Below are positions 1 through 10,624 of a stretch of 64,000 nucleotides of DNA, piece by piece. The notes under the pieces are model-generated. The model did no database searches. It saw only the letters and a program-made list of their open reading frames with translations, and was not told the origin of the DNA. A program made the translations under genes and the position numbers. This DNA is from Centrapalus pauciflorus. Its lineage: Eukaryota; Streptophyta; Magnoliopsida; Asterales; Asteraceae. The DNA is taken from assembly GCA_020465985.1 (NCBI GenBank), contig JAANYP010002631.1, positions 310,001 to 374,000 of the forward strand, written 5' to 3'. Numbering within the stretch: position 1 is the first letter of the stretch; each line of letters opens with the position of its first letter.

Positions 1-570
1 AATCCAACTTTGGTCCGAACAACAAGGTTATGTAGCAATATCCAGTTCATAAGAGAATTCAAACTAAAGATCCTACTTAAAGCTTTCCATTTAACTCACA
101 AAAATCGATTATGCAAATAGATCTAAAACCTATTCGAGAATTGAATTTTTAAAATTTTCGGCCAAAATGATCAATTAATAAGCATGCCAAGCAAGAATTC
201 CTAAAGGGCAAACAAAATCACTCATTGGTTAGAGTTCTAACCCATATTCCCACACTTAAGAATTTCATTGTCCTCAATGAAACAAAAATGGACAATATAA
301 TCGCACAAGCATGTAAGTGAAAGGAGGGTAAGGACTCCCTAAGTACATGGAAGAGGAGAGCTCAAAGGATATTCAACCAAAACTTTGCGAGCATGTAGAG
401 TTGGAGCGAATTGTGCAGCCGACTCTGCACCCTGCAATATATCCTTAGAGGAAGGGAGTTCCAAAACTAACAAACCAACAACCTAAAAATGCAAGATAAA
501 CTAAACTATAATGACAATAAAAAGTAAATTGCTTGGGTTGCCTCCCAAGAAGCGCTTGTTTATAGGGTCC

Positions 571-1551
571 CTAGCTTGACCCTATCCCACTAGCCTTAAA
601 TTTTAAAGGGATGAAAAGGGTAAAAGGCATACCTTTCAGCTGAGTGCAAACTATAAGTTTAAACGGTAAAGCTCTGCACTCCTTACCCTTATTACCTCCA
701 TCATTGTGTAAATGCTTACGCTTCGGCGCTGGAGGGTTATGAAGTTCCTTTAGCCGTCGTGGGTCAAAACTCCTAGCATCACCAACCTGAGACTTTAACA
801 TATCCATCGAAGAATTAATACATTCAAATACAGGCGATGGCATCGCAACATCAATATCAATAAATGAAAGCTCATCAAAAAGGGTAGAGTCAACTCCCTC
901 ATTGTATGCCGGTGGAGGCATATCAACACCAAGTAGCCGAGCAAGCTCTTCTAAATCCCTTTCAGGATTGAAGTCATCTTCAGTCTTATCATCGATAATC
1001 GGAGGTGGGACGTGTGCTATACTTTGTGGGCTTGGGAGTTGCACCTTGTCCATTAATGTCTCCGAAGTTTTGATGACCGGAAGAGCATGTAGAGAAGTTT
1101 CATCATAGACACACTCAACATCATCATTCGAATCACTACAATCGGCGTCATGAATGTGGGCGTGTTCTTCTAATTCTTTGCTCTCCTCTACAATGCTTGA
1201 ACTACTTTCAGATGGCTCCTCCGTACGTAATTCATCCTTTTGACTCCTTTGTCTCATGAGGTTGCCAAGGATTTCTGAAACGCTTTGTTGGTAACGGAGG
1301 CTCGCCTGGCATTGATGAAAAAGATCCTCCAAGCTTGACTCTATCTTGGGTTGATGTTGTGATGGAGGTTGGCAGGGATACTGGGTGTCTTGACTTTGGT
1401 AGTGTTGGGTGGAGGATAGGTATGAAGATTGATATATGTTCTCATTTTGATACTGGGGAGAGGTGGGATTGGTCTGGTATTTAATGTTGACCTCCTCTTG
1501 ATAACCCCCTGCTTCGTAGCTACCTTCATACAACTCAAATTTATGATCCAT
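571..1551 (-). CDS. Hypothetical protein in the gag position of the LARD-like element
   Basis: An uninterrupted frame of about 326 residues read from the first true ATG (1551); the frame opens farther upstream only from a non-ATG codon. The product is polar and low in complexity: an N-terminal Gln/Tyr/Ser-rich part, an acidic Glu/Asp/Ser middle, a short motif DLEELARLLGVDMPPPAY, and a basic C-terminal stretch containing APKRKHL. No capsid, zinc-knuckle, protease or RT motif is visible. Its position about 200 nt after the primer site suggests an element protein that replaces or derives from Gag. It could also be a chance remnant, although the lack of stops argues against that. Function unknown. 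Confidence 0.45.
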   Translation of the reverse strand: MDHKFELYEGSYEAGGYQEEVNIKYQTNPTSPQYQNENIYQSSYLSSTQHYQSQDTQYPCQPPSQHQPKIESSLEDLFHQCQASLRYQQSVSEILGNLMRQRSQKDELRTEEPSESSSSIVEESKELEEHAHIHDADCSDSNDDVECVYDETSLHALPVIKTSETLMDKVQLPSPQSIAHVPPPIIDDKTEDDFNPERDLEELARLLGVDMPPPAYNEGVDSTLFDELSFIDIDVAMPSPVFECINSSMDMLKSQVGDARSFDPRRLKELHNPPAPKRKHLHNDGGNKGKECRALPFKLIVCTQLKGMPFTLFIPLKFKASGIGSS

Positions 1552-1759
1552 CCTACACAAAACACACCAAACAAAATACGACAAAATAAAAAGAAATTAA
1601 CTTTACAAATAAACTACAATATGAACAAAATAAAAACAGTGTGTGTAGGAATTCTATGTACATGAAAAATAATTCCCACACTTGGATTTTTAAATAGAAA
1701 TTTTTTTTTTTTTTTAACTAACGAGAAACTTAAGGTTATTTTAAAAATCACACCGCTTG

Positions 1760-1777
1760 TCCCCGGCAACGGCGCCA
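1760..1777 (-). other. Primer-binding site, tRNA-Asp type
   Basis: The plus strand reads TCCCCGGCAACGGCGCCA, the 3' end of plant tRNA-Asp(GUC) including CCA, so the minus strand is its exact 18-nt complement. It lies 6 nt inside the LTR edge (TG at 1784), as expected for a reverse-transcription primer site. It fixes the element's orientation as minus. Confidence 0.85.
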
Positions 1778-1783
1778 AAAACT

Positions 1784-4439
1784 TGATGTGCCGCTAGCAC
1801 ACCTTTATTTTAATTAAGAAATGGAATTAAATAAACTAAAACTAGCGGACAAATAGGCATAGCTTAGGTAAGTCCGGGTTGTCGAACTCAGGGACAATTG
1901 GTGTAATAATGATAGGAACCGTCAGTTAATGGTTAGCTATGATAAAAATTGATTTAAAATGCATGTAAGATAAATATGGACAGAAAATCTATCACAATGA
2001 CATACACGCGCAGGAAAGGAGATTAATAAATTGGAGTTCTAACAAGGAGAAATATGTAACCAAATGGGATCACTCCCCCTAAACAACGGATAATTAATTG
2101 AAAGCGCAGATTGGATAATACACCGACATGATTTTTAACGAAACAACCACACAAATCTCTAAGCTCTGGCTGAATTATTTAATCATGATAGCCAATATCG
2201 TGATCACTCAAATCTCTTATACATGAAAACAATATCGACTCATAATGCGAGCAATGACAATTTAGCTATGCGGATCTCTCGTTATAGCACAATAATCCCA
2301 TAACTCACGAATTGAACATGCAAATCTCTTTTATATGTTCAGAACTTGAGTCATGCAAAACCGAATGCTCACAATTTATTTACAAACTTTGAAAGATGAT
2401 TCGGTTGACACCAAATCATAAAATTCATGTTATACTCTCATAAAAAACATAAACCCCCTCTCATTGTTATAAAAACACTTTTTAAACATACTCTTTCACC
2501 ATCTCTAGTAGAAAGGTTCAAAGACACCAAGATATTTGGATCCTCGAAAATGAATACTAATTATCTCGAACTCTCGTTATGGACATAATAAAGCATTCAT
2601 AGCAAGTTTAACAAGTCTAAACATAACAACAAGATTTTCATTCAAAGAAAGTAAATTATAACATATCATCCAATCATATACAAAATATAAATCATCCAAT
2701 GTTTAGGGTTTGTTACCCAAATGGTTACATAGCAAAACTACTCCATTCTCATGGAGTAGAACACCATCTCAAAATCAGAAAGAATTCTACACACTAAGAT
2801 AAACTTAAGTATAAGAAAAACTTCCCTATTGATGTATGTGATGATGAAGATGCAATCCACCATGTCAAAACTCCAAGATAGTCTCCTTCCTTGCCTTCCT
2901 TCTTCCTCTCAAAATCTGAAAGTGTGGGTGTTTTATGATAAAATTTCGTCCCAAATAAATGAGCAGAATTCTCCTTTTATAGGCTGGGGAGAACTCGCCG
3001 AGTTCAAGGCTTGAACTCCCCGAGTTCATGAGTTGTCAGCTTCTGATTCGATCTCAAACCGGGTGAACTCGCCGAGTAGTGTACATGAACTCGCCGAGTT
3101 CATGTGTTGTCGACACTCTATTTGATCTGGCAATTATCAGGAATATTCAGAATTAATCAGATTTCAGGTGAACTCGCCGAGAATGAGATGAACTCGCCGA
3201 GTTCTTCTTATGAGTTTGGTTCTGGAAGTGGGCGAACTCGCCGAGTATGGACAGGAACTCGCCGAGTTCCGAGCAGGTTGGACTTTCTGTTCTTGTGTGA
3301 ACTCGCCGAGTTTGTGCTGGAACTCGCCGAGTTGTCTCTGTTTCAGCTCCTTTCACTTCAATTTACTCAACAAACACCTGAAATGACAACATGAACCTAT
3401 AAGATCGAGTTTGAGACGAAAAACAACCAAAAAGCTATGTAAAACACGAGATATCGTCCGATAAAACATGTACAACTTGGACGATATCACTCATACACAT
3501 ATATCACGAAACATAATTGACTCGTAAAAGTATACGCAAATTTTCGAAAGAACTCGAGTTCTCACCAATACCCAAAAGCAAGGGCAACCCAAAACTTTAT
3601 CGCGGATCGGTACGCGGTCGGCTCGAACCTTTAACATAATGGATCCCAAATATTAACGCAGACTCAACGGATAGATAACAAAACCCGAACACAATTACCA
3701 TAACCTAACTCTACCCACAACATAACCCATACGGACGCTGAAGCCCCAAAACCGACCCAGCCCACTGCAGCCGGATCGCGCCCGCACTCAGTTAACGCGG
3801 TCGCGCCGCGGCCATCGCGGCCGCGTTCACGCTGATATAGATCTGTGCAGTTCGCGAAAATGGCAGAACCAGAGGTTTTGACCTCTCAAACTCGCTTCCA
3901 GCCATCAAAATACTCCACAAAACATACATATAACTTATCTAAATATTCCAGAATCAAAACTCACGAAATTACAACATACACATACGAATTTTAACCCCAA
4001 ATCCATGGTTTCTTACCTCCACAACCTCAAGAACACCACAATATGAAAGAGATGATCAATATTCAGCACCCGAAGCTCTTTCCTTGCTGATCTTATGCAA
4101 CTCCAGCACACTTTTCACACACACTGATTTTGGTAAAGGAAGAAAAGAGGAAATGTTTTAAAGAAGGCTCGTATATATATTCTTTCTATAATTAGAAACT
4201 CGGACCCGATAAACCCGAATCTGCTATCACTTTTCCACAATTAATATCATATTAACCCAATTAGATCCACGATCTCAATGATAATAATAGTCCACTAATT
4301 ATTAATCCGGAGACACGTATCACTCGGTCTCGACACGTTTAATCCACGAAACGGGATTCAATTGGAACAACGCAATAATATTAAAATAAAGAGCCAATAA
4401 ATTATATCCACGTACCAGACTCAAATCCGGGATATTACA
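1784..4439 (-). repeat. Long terminal repeat of the LARD-like element (2656 bp)
   Basis: Read on the minus strand the repeat begins TGTAATATCCCGG at 4439 and ends CACATCA at 1784, next to the tRNA-Asp primer site. It contains the ACTCGCCGAGT cluster at 2991-3335, and no credible coding sequence. The length is large but within the range for Athila/Tat-type elements. The partner LTR is off the left edge, so identity and age cannot be judged. The outer boundary rests only on the TG...CA ends. Confidence 0.6.
2991..3335. repeat. Cluster of near-palindromic ACTCGCCGAGT motifs
   Basis: About ten copies of GAACTCGCCGAGTT-like sequence occur in 350 bp, with variable spacing and different flanks. The core ACTCG-C-CGAGT has 5-nt inverted arms around one central base, so both strands read nearly alike. 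One copy is altered to CTCCCCGAGT and another is cut after CGCCGAG. The cluster gives rise to repetitive short frames on both strands that are not genes. Confidence 0.85.
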
Positions 4440-4441
4440 CT

Positions 4442-5147
4442 AATATATCAATTAGAGTTTGTTAACGTTATAATAGTAATGTTCAATGTTATACATGATC
4501 ATATTTAAAAAAATCTAAATATTAAATAGTTACATTTTAATTATAAAACAATTGCATTAGAACTTTGTATCGTGCATTTAAATAGTAAAGTTTTTTTCAT
4601 ACAATTAAACATAACATAATAGTTTCAAAAGACAACTCTAATCATAAGTACAATTAAAATCATAATTTTAAGTGTGAGAAAAATGTTGCAATAATAAATG
4701 TTAAAAGAGTATTAAATGAAAATTTATTAAAATAAAAGGGTTAAATAAAAGATAACACTAAGATAAGGGTGTTATGAGAAATTTAAATTAAAAATTAAAA
4801 AAAGGAAAAACGTGGTACTTTTCAAACAATTCAAACGAAAAGTGAAATTGAAAAGCTGATATTTCAAGAAGCAATACAAATGATACTGTTAGTTGGTACT
4901 TATGATTGCCTTTCTAGATTTCGCAATGCTAAAATTACAACAATGCCTATCGGAACCAGAATTAATTAATTAAATATTCATAATCATAATTTGAAAATTT
5001 AACATTGATTAGTTTTAATCGTCAATTTAATTTGTTGGCTTTACGATCAAATCATAAAAATTTATAGCAGTATAGTCTTTAATACATCGATTAGGGTTTG
5101 TCAACGTTATAATAGTAATGTTCAATGTTATATATGATCATATTTTG
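4442..5147. repeat. Pair of ~65-bp direct repeats flanking AT-rich DNA
   Basis: 4442-4507 and 5081-5147 share most of a sequence containing GTTATAATAGTAATGTTCAA and TATGATCATATTT, with a few substitutions. The roughly 570 bp between them is AT-rich and shows no gene. They may mark a tandem duplication or the ends of an old insertion; nothing identifies the element. Confidence 0.6.
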
Positions 5148-5299
5148 TTAGGCACAAAAAAACCTCAATCAAACCTATCTATATCATAGGGAGAGATTTT
5201 TAATCAAACATGATTGATACACGTAAAGGAAGAATTTAAGGCTCATCTTCCAAACCTTACAAGACAAATAAAGACGATGGTTACAGGGTTAAGTACCTT

Positions 5300-6919
5300 A
5301 TGGCCATGGCCAAGTTGAAGAAGTTAGAAGACTCTGTGGTTTCTAATAAACAGAAGGGACTGATGGCTGAAACCTGTGATTGGGAAGACTCTGATTCATC
5401 ATCTGATGAAGAGGATAACTGTCTGGTAGCCAACACTGATGTTCCCTCTACAAGTAACCTCAAACAAGATCTGGCAGAAGCTGAAGCTGTTAGCTCTTTG
5501 GATAACTGGAATCCTACAATGATATACAAGGTACAAAATTTTAAAGATTATAGTTCTGAAGAAAAAGATAAAATGAATGATTACTTGCTTGTGGATTTGA
5601 AAGCTGCTATTGAGAAGCATGATTCTTTAAAGTCTGAGATTTCAAAACTAAAAAATGATCTTGATCTAAAATCCAATGAACTTGACAGTTTTCATAAGTT
5701 GAAAACTGAACTTGATGAGGTAAAACACATCAATACAATTTTGTTAGAGGAAAAGAGAGAAACAGACTTAAAGCATTCAAAACTTCTAAAGATTGTTGAC
5801 TCCTGGTGCCATTCAGCTAAAAGAGTCAATCAATGTATCAATGAGCAAATTCCTGCTCAAATCCAAGCCTATCTTGGAGGAGATCTTGATACAGCAGCTT
5901 CAATTGTTGAAATCAAGAATCTAGAAATAGATCTATCTACTCTTGGTGAGCTTCCAAATACATTTATTCAAAATGTAAATGGAAAGCTGATTTCAACAAA
6001 TAGGTTTGCAGACCTCAAAACACTAACAGTTTATGTGAAAAGTTTGTAAAGTCTGGTGATAAAATGTGTTCTCCATCAAACCAGCCTGCTAAGTGCTCAA
6101 CAGGTTCACAAAAACAAAAGAATGGAAAACGAGTTAAAACTGTCACAATGGCTGCTAATCCTGTCAATAAGACAGGTTCTCAGGCCAAAGCTAATAGTAA
6201 GAAACATGTTCCTCCATTCAATGCTGAATTTTTTGAGAAGAAATTCTCGAAAGGAAAGCAGCTTACATCCAACAGGGGTAAGTCTCATGTTGGAAGTAAA
6301 TCTGATGTGGTTTCAAATAAGTTTTCAAATATAGTGGTAAGTTGGTTATAAATGAAAGAAAACCTTTTTTTAAAGCCAAGCATGATGACCATACTACCAC
6401 AAGTAGACAAAAGTCATCACAACTCAGTAAAGGCAAAGGCAAAACCATTGCTCAACCTGAGAAGGCTGGAAATAAGTTTTTCAAACCTGAGGAAGGTCGG
6501 AAAATAGTTAAATTGCCTGTATTTGACCTTTGTCCTCCCAAAAAGAGGAAAGAGGATACATGCAAAGCTGTTGCTGTTGAACCTTCCATAAAACATGTTA
6601 GCTGTACTAAAACAAGTGAAGCATTTGCAAAACCTGTTGATAAGCTCAACAGAAATAAATCAGAATGTGTTTCTGAGCGTTCTTCTTTCAAGAAATCTGA
6701 AAAGATAAAATGTTATAAATGTGGAAAAAAACTCATATGGCCAAGGACTGTCCTGAAACTGAGGACATAAGGCCTGTTGACACTGTTAGCTCCAAAATTG
6801 CAAAATCAAGCAGTGTTGGAAGCAACCTTGTCATTGAGGAGAGTATCTCAGCAAATAAAATCCAAATTGGAAATATTAGTGTTGGTCTAAGTGATCCATC
6901 AACAAATGTTGACGAGTAA
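5300..6919 (+). pseudogene. Gag C-terminal part, coiled coil and zinc knuckle, frameshifted
   Basis: The first frame (5300-6049) encodes an acidic segment (CDWEDSDSSSDEED) followed by heptad-rich sequence with the block VNQCINEQIPAQ, both typical of the long Gag of Asteraceae Sirevirus-like copia. A second frame (about 6064-6350) and a third (6342-6770) carry basic Lys/Ser-rich sequence. The CCHC knuckle is split by a frameshift near 6726: CYKCGKK lies in one frame and HMAKDCPETE in the next. The capsid region and any first zinc knuckle are missing. The last frame stops at TAA 6917-6919. Confidence 0.8.
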
Positions 6920-6979
6920 GAAACACTCATCCCTGTGATGAGTTCCCCTAAGAACAAATGTTTCCTCTTTTACTATGCA

Positions 6980-7165
6980 GGTCAAACAACCAAGCCAGGT
7001 TTAGTACTTGGACAATGACTACTCTGGCCACATGACAGGTTGCAAGGAACTGCTGAGTGACCTCAAGCCTGAGAAAGGCCCAAAAGTCACCTTTGGTGAC
7101 AATGTCCAGGAAATCACAGATGATATGGAACCCTTCATGCAGGTGCTACAATTTTCAATAGAGTA
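6980..7165 (+). pseudogene. Degenerate aspartic protease of the copia relic
   Basis: Reading around 7000-7140 gives YLDNDYSGHMTG followed by LLSDLKPEKGPKVTFGDN. This aligns with the copia protease start, normally DSGCSRHMTG. The catalytic Asp-Ser-Gly is now Asp-Asn-Asp, so no active protease could be made. The segment directly follows a TATGCAG that resembles a 3' splice site. Confidence 0.75.
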
Positions 7166-7171
7166 GCCTTT

Positions 7172-8290
7172 GTGTCTAGGCTAAAACATAATATTGTAAG
7201 CATTAGTCAATTGTATGATGCTGGCTACAAGGTTAACTTTGATGAGCACCTAGGGTACATATTGGATCCTCAAGGAAAAGTTGTGTTGTGTGCACAAAGA
7301 AAGAAATGGGTATACATTGTAGACATGAAATCTACTGATCAAACAACTGAGACCTGTTTCATCTCAAGGTTCAATGCAGACCTCAACTGGTTATGGCACA
7401 AAAGGCTATCAAACCTGAACTTCAAGACTTCCAACAAACTCTGTATGAAAGAGTTGGTAAGAGGTTTGCCTTCTATAACTTTTGTTAAGGATAAACTGTG
7501 TACAGCTTGTGAGAAGGGTAAGCAAAGAAAAACATTTTTTAAGTCTAAGCATGATTTCTTTATTGATACACCTCTCTTCTTAATCCACATGGACTTTTTT
7601 GGACCTGTTAACGTCTCAAGTCTAGGAGGTAGAAGATACACCTTAGTAATGGTTGATGAGTTCTCCAGGTATACATGGGTGATCTTCCTAAAGACCAAAG
7701 GAGAGGCTGCTAGAGAAATTATCGGATTTATCAAAAAGATGGAAGTTCTAAACTCTGCCCAAGTCAAGCAGCTTAGAAGTGATCATGGTACTGAATTCAT
7801 AACAGTACTCTTGGGGACTTCTGTGAAGAAAAGGGAATTTCTCAAAACTTTTCAGCTGTAAGAACTCCACAACAAAATGGAGTTGCTGAAAGGAGAAATA
7901 GGACTCTTATAGAAGCTGCTAGAACAATGTTGTGTGCATCAGGTCTCCCTTCATCATTTTGGGCTGAAGCTGTCAACACTGCTTGCTTTAATCAAAACAT
8001 ATCCTTAGTGGTAAAAAGGTTCAATAAAACTCCTTATGAGTTATTCAAAGGAAGAAAGCCAAATATAAGCTATTTCCATGTGTTTGGATGCCCCTGTTTC
8101 ATTTTGAAGCAAAGGGATCAGCTGGCCAAATTTAAACCCAAAGCTGATGAAGGAGTGTTTGCTGGATACTTAGCCGTTTCCAAAGCCTACAAAGTATACA
8201 ATCCTATGAGAAAGGTGGTAGATGAATCAATCAATGTCACCTTTGAAGAGTCTGTAAATCCAAAGCTGATCCAGAATCAGTTTCAGAAGA
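7172..8290 (+). pseudogene. Integrase of the copia relic, frameshifted
   Basis: The GAG-pre-integrase zinc block is intact in outline (LWHKRLSNLNF ... CTACEKGKQ). The catalytic core follows, with IHMDFFGP (first Asp) and RSDHGTEF (second Asp). The frame then shifts near 7800-7860, and the third catalytic region PQQNGVAERRNRT is read in another frame at about 7865. The C-terminal part continues through FWAEAVNTACF and VFGCPCFILK to about 8290. Domain order and motifs are those of Ty1/copia. Confidence 0.85.
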
Positions 8291-8309
8291 CTTCAACTTT
8301 GATGATCTT

Positions 8310-9608
8310 ATGCATTCCAATGCGGAAGAAAATGACTCTAAAGCTTCCACATCACTCAGAGTGGAACCTGTTAACCACAATGGACATGATGATGACTATA
8401 TTGGTTCACCCTGTGTGAATAAGTGCACTGATATAGCTAATGTACCATGTCCAGAACCAATCAATGCTGATTTTCTTGAATCCTCTGTTGATGTGTTCAA
8501 CAACAATGGTTCATCCTCAACAGATGAACAGGCTCAAGATGTCAGTATGTCTGAAAATCTTGAGAGCTGTTCTACAAGACCTAATGTGAATGAAACTGAT
8601 ACAGAGGAATCATCATTTAAACATGATCCTAAGTGGATCAGGTGTCACCCAAATGATCAAATCATTGGTGACATCAACAAATGTGTGCAGACAAGATGGG
8701 ACAGTCTTGGAAACTTCTGTATGTTTTCAAGTTTGGTGTCCTTAATGGAGCCAAAGAAAGTTGATGATGCACTAAAAGATGCAAATTAGATCACTGCCAT
8801 GCAAGAGGAACTCAATCAGTTTGAGAGAAACAAAGTATGGCAGTCGGTCCCTATGCCTAAAGGGAAAACTATAAATGGAACCAAATGGGTTTTTAGAAAC
8901 AAAATGGATAAGCAAGGTCATGTCATTAGAAATAAAGCAGGACTAGTTGCTCAAGGGTATAGGCAAGAAGAAGGTATAGATTATGATGAAATATTTGCTC
9001 CAGTGGCCAGGCTAGAAGCAATTCGTTTGTTTCTAGGTTATGCTGCTCACAAGAGCATGAAGGTATTTCAAATGGATGTAAAGAGTGCATTTTTGAATGG
9101 AAAGTTGCAAGAAGAGGTATATGTTAAGCAGCCTCCAGGTTTTGAAAATGACCATCATCCAAGTGTTGTCTATAAGTTGGACAAAGCACTCTATGGTTTG
9201 AAACAAGCTCTAAGAGCCTGGTATGACACTCTTACTGATTTTGTTATGAGCAATGGATATTCCAGAGGTAAAGTGGATACTACATTGTTCATAAAGAAAG
9301 TGAAAACAGATATAATGCTTGTTTAAATTTATGTGGATGATATTATATTTGGTTCTACTAATGAACAACTATGCAAGAACTTTTCACTGCTCATGAAATC
9401 TAAGTATGAAATGAGCATGATGGGTAAACTTACTTTCTTTTTGGGATTACAGGTTAAACAAACCTCAAATGGAGTTTTCATAAATCAAAGAAAGTATACA
9501 TTAGATCTCTTGAAAAAGTTTGAATGTGATCAATGTTCCCCCATCAAAACCACAATGGCAACCAATGTAAAATTGGATGCTGATACTATGATGAAACTTT
9601 TGCTCTAG
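8310..9608 (+). pseudogene. Reverse transcriptase of the copia relic, truncated
   Basis: A spacer with the conserved block HPNDQIIGDI leads to a stop (TAG 8787-8789) where copia relatives have Trp. RT then runs MQEELNQFERNKVW, TKWVFRNK, VFQMDVKSAFLNG, ALYGLKQ. A TAA (9324-9326) interrupts just before IYVDDIIFGS; relatives have Gln there, so C-to-T change fits. RT continues to KLDADT and ends abruptly at about 9590, where a second partial RT copy begins. RNase H is absent. Confidence 0.85.
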
Positions 9609-9905
9609 TGGCTAGGCTAGAACAAATTCGTTTATTTCTGGCTTATGATGCTCACAAGAGCATGAAGGTATTTCAAATGGATGTATAGAGTGCATTTTTG
9701 AATGGTAAGCTGCAAGAAGTATATGTTAAGCAACCTCCACGTTTTGAAAATGAACATCATCCAGGCTTTGTTTATAAGTTGGACAAAGCACTCTATGGAC
9801 TGAAGCAAGCCCCAAGAGCCTGGTATGACACTCTTACTAAGTATGACATGAGCATGACGGGTGATCTAACTTTCTTTCTAGGATTACAGGTTAAACAACT
9901 ATTTA
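9588..9905 (+). pseudogene. Second, internally deleted RT copy
   Basis: From about 9588 the sequence repeats the RT stretch first seen at 8985-9238 (VARLE-IRLF, KVFQMDV, SAFLNG, KLDKALYGLKQAPRAWYD). It then jumps to the part corresponding to 9403-9460 (KYDMSM, LTFFLGLQVKQ), skipping the YVDD region. A TAG at 9687-9689 replaces the Lys of DVKSAF. Its substitutions differ from those of the first copy, so it is not a very recent duplicate. Confidence 0.85.
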
Positions 9906-10624
9906 TAATATTTACAAAGTCAACCAACTATTTATAATATTTACAACTAGGAACAAATTACAAAATATACCCTAGACTTTGTATTATATCAACAAAAGAT
10001 ATTCCAACAATCTCCCCCTTTGTTGGAATAAGCAAAGTCTTCAACTAGATAGCCCCAGCTTCAACTCAAATCTTCTTATACTATTCCTGTTAGAAAGTCT
10101 CCATTCGATTTTGGATATAAACTCCACCATCAATCTTCTGTCATTAACAGATAAAGCTCCCTTCTTAGTTTTTCTTTTCTTGTCAGATGCCAGCTTTCCC
10201 TTCAACCCATTCATAACTTTCTGTAGCGTACCATCACAAAATTTGTTAAGTTCAACACTTCTCATTGCTCTTAGATTTTTATTTTTGTCTTTGTACATGA
10301 CTGCAGGATGTTTAACCATAATAACTTGATACTCCTTTAAATCTCCTGCAAACTTGATTTCTCGATTCGGAGCTGTAATGTTTATTTACCTCATACCTCT
10401 TTCGACACCAATCTGTAGATCTTGCACAGACATCAATACCAGTTTGGTATGCATGAAGTGAAAAATTGTCTTCAGTGCAAATCCACAGTATTCATTTCTC
10501 TTATTGCGGCACAGTTCATCAAATAAGTCTTCGATATCAACTAAATGCATATTGAACATGTCTGCTTCGGTGAATGAATAGATATTTCCATCAGCTCTTG
10601 AAACAGTAAACGTAGGATAGAAGA
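9895..10624 (-). mobile_element. 3' end of a minus-strand copia element, truncated on both sides
   Basis: On the minus strand an ORF remnant is followed by a purine tract containing AAAGGGGGAGAT and then an LTR starting TGTTGGAATATC at 10009. About 110 bp of U3 remain before the copia RT duplicate; this stub includes TATAAATAG twice within a 29-bp tandem repeat (9895-9943). Upstream on the minus strand, the copy stops where the plus-strand element's LTR begins at 10625. TGTTGG LTR starts and GGGGGAG tracts are usual in Sirevirus-type copia. Confidence 0.7.
10041..10623 (-). pseudogene. Sirevirus-type third ORF, C-terminal part
   Basis: Minus-strand translation gives, in order, YPTFTVSRADGNIYSFTEAD, LFDELCRNK, LQIGVERG, then one in-frame stop (about 10390). 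It resumes with EYQVIMVKHPAVMYKDK, LNKFCDGTLQKVMNGL and NDRRLMVEFISKIEWRL. I recognise this order from the ORF downstream of RNase H in Asteraceae copia elements (blocks like ELYKFSDGTL and RRMMRSLEKFV). Its molecular role is unknown to me. The end of the frame is 19 nt from the purine tract region, as expected for a last ORF. Confidence 0.65.

Larger units (their letters stand above)
1..4439 (-). mobile_element. Ty3/gypsy-type retrotransposon without visible pol (LARD-like), partial
   Basis: The minus strand carries, from high to low coordinates, a long LTR, a primer-binding site and an internal region that leaves the window at base 1. The only long coding frame starts about 200 nt after the primer site; no protease, RT or integrase motif is seen in the visible internal part. 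The conserved plant-element sequence GGTTGCCTCCCAAGAAGCGC sits just beyond the end of that frame, near 535-555. A tRNA-Asp primer site is used by Athila/Tat-type gypsy elements, which suggests a non-autonomous relative. The second LTR, and so the target duplication, lies outside the window. Confidence 0.6.
5270..9905 (+). mobile_element. Ty1/copia (Sirevirus-like) relic, 5' truncated
   Basis: Gag C-terminal half, protease, integrase and RT follow in copia order on the plus strand, split by stops and frameshifts. No LTR, primer site, Gag capsid part or RNase H is present. The left edge cuts in before the Gag coiled coil; the right edge runs into a minus-strand copia 3' end at about 9.9 kb. It is a diverged relative of the element at 10625-21375: the RT blocks are clearly similar, yet differ at many residues. 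Confidence 0.85.
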
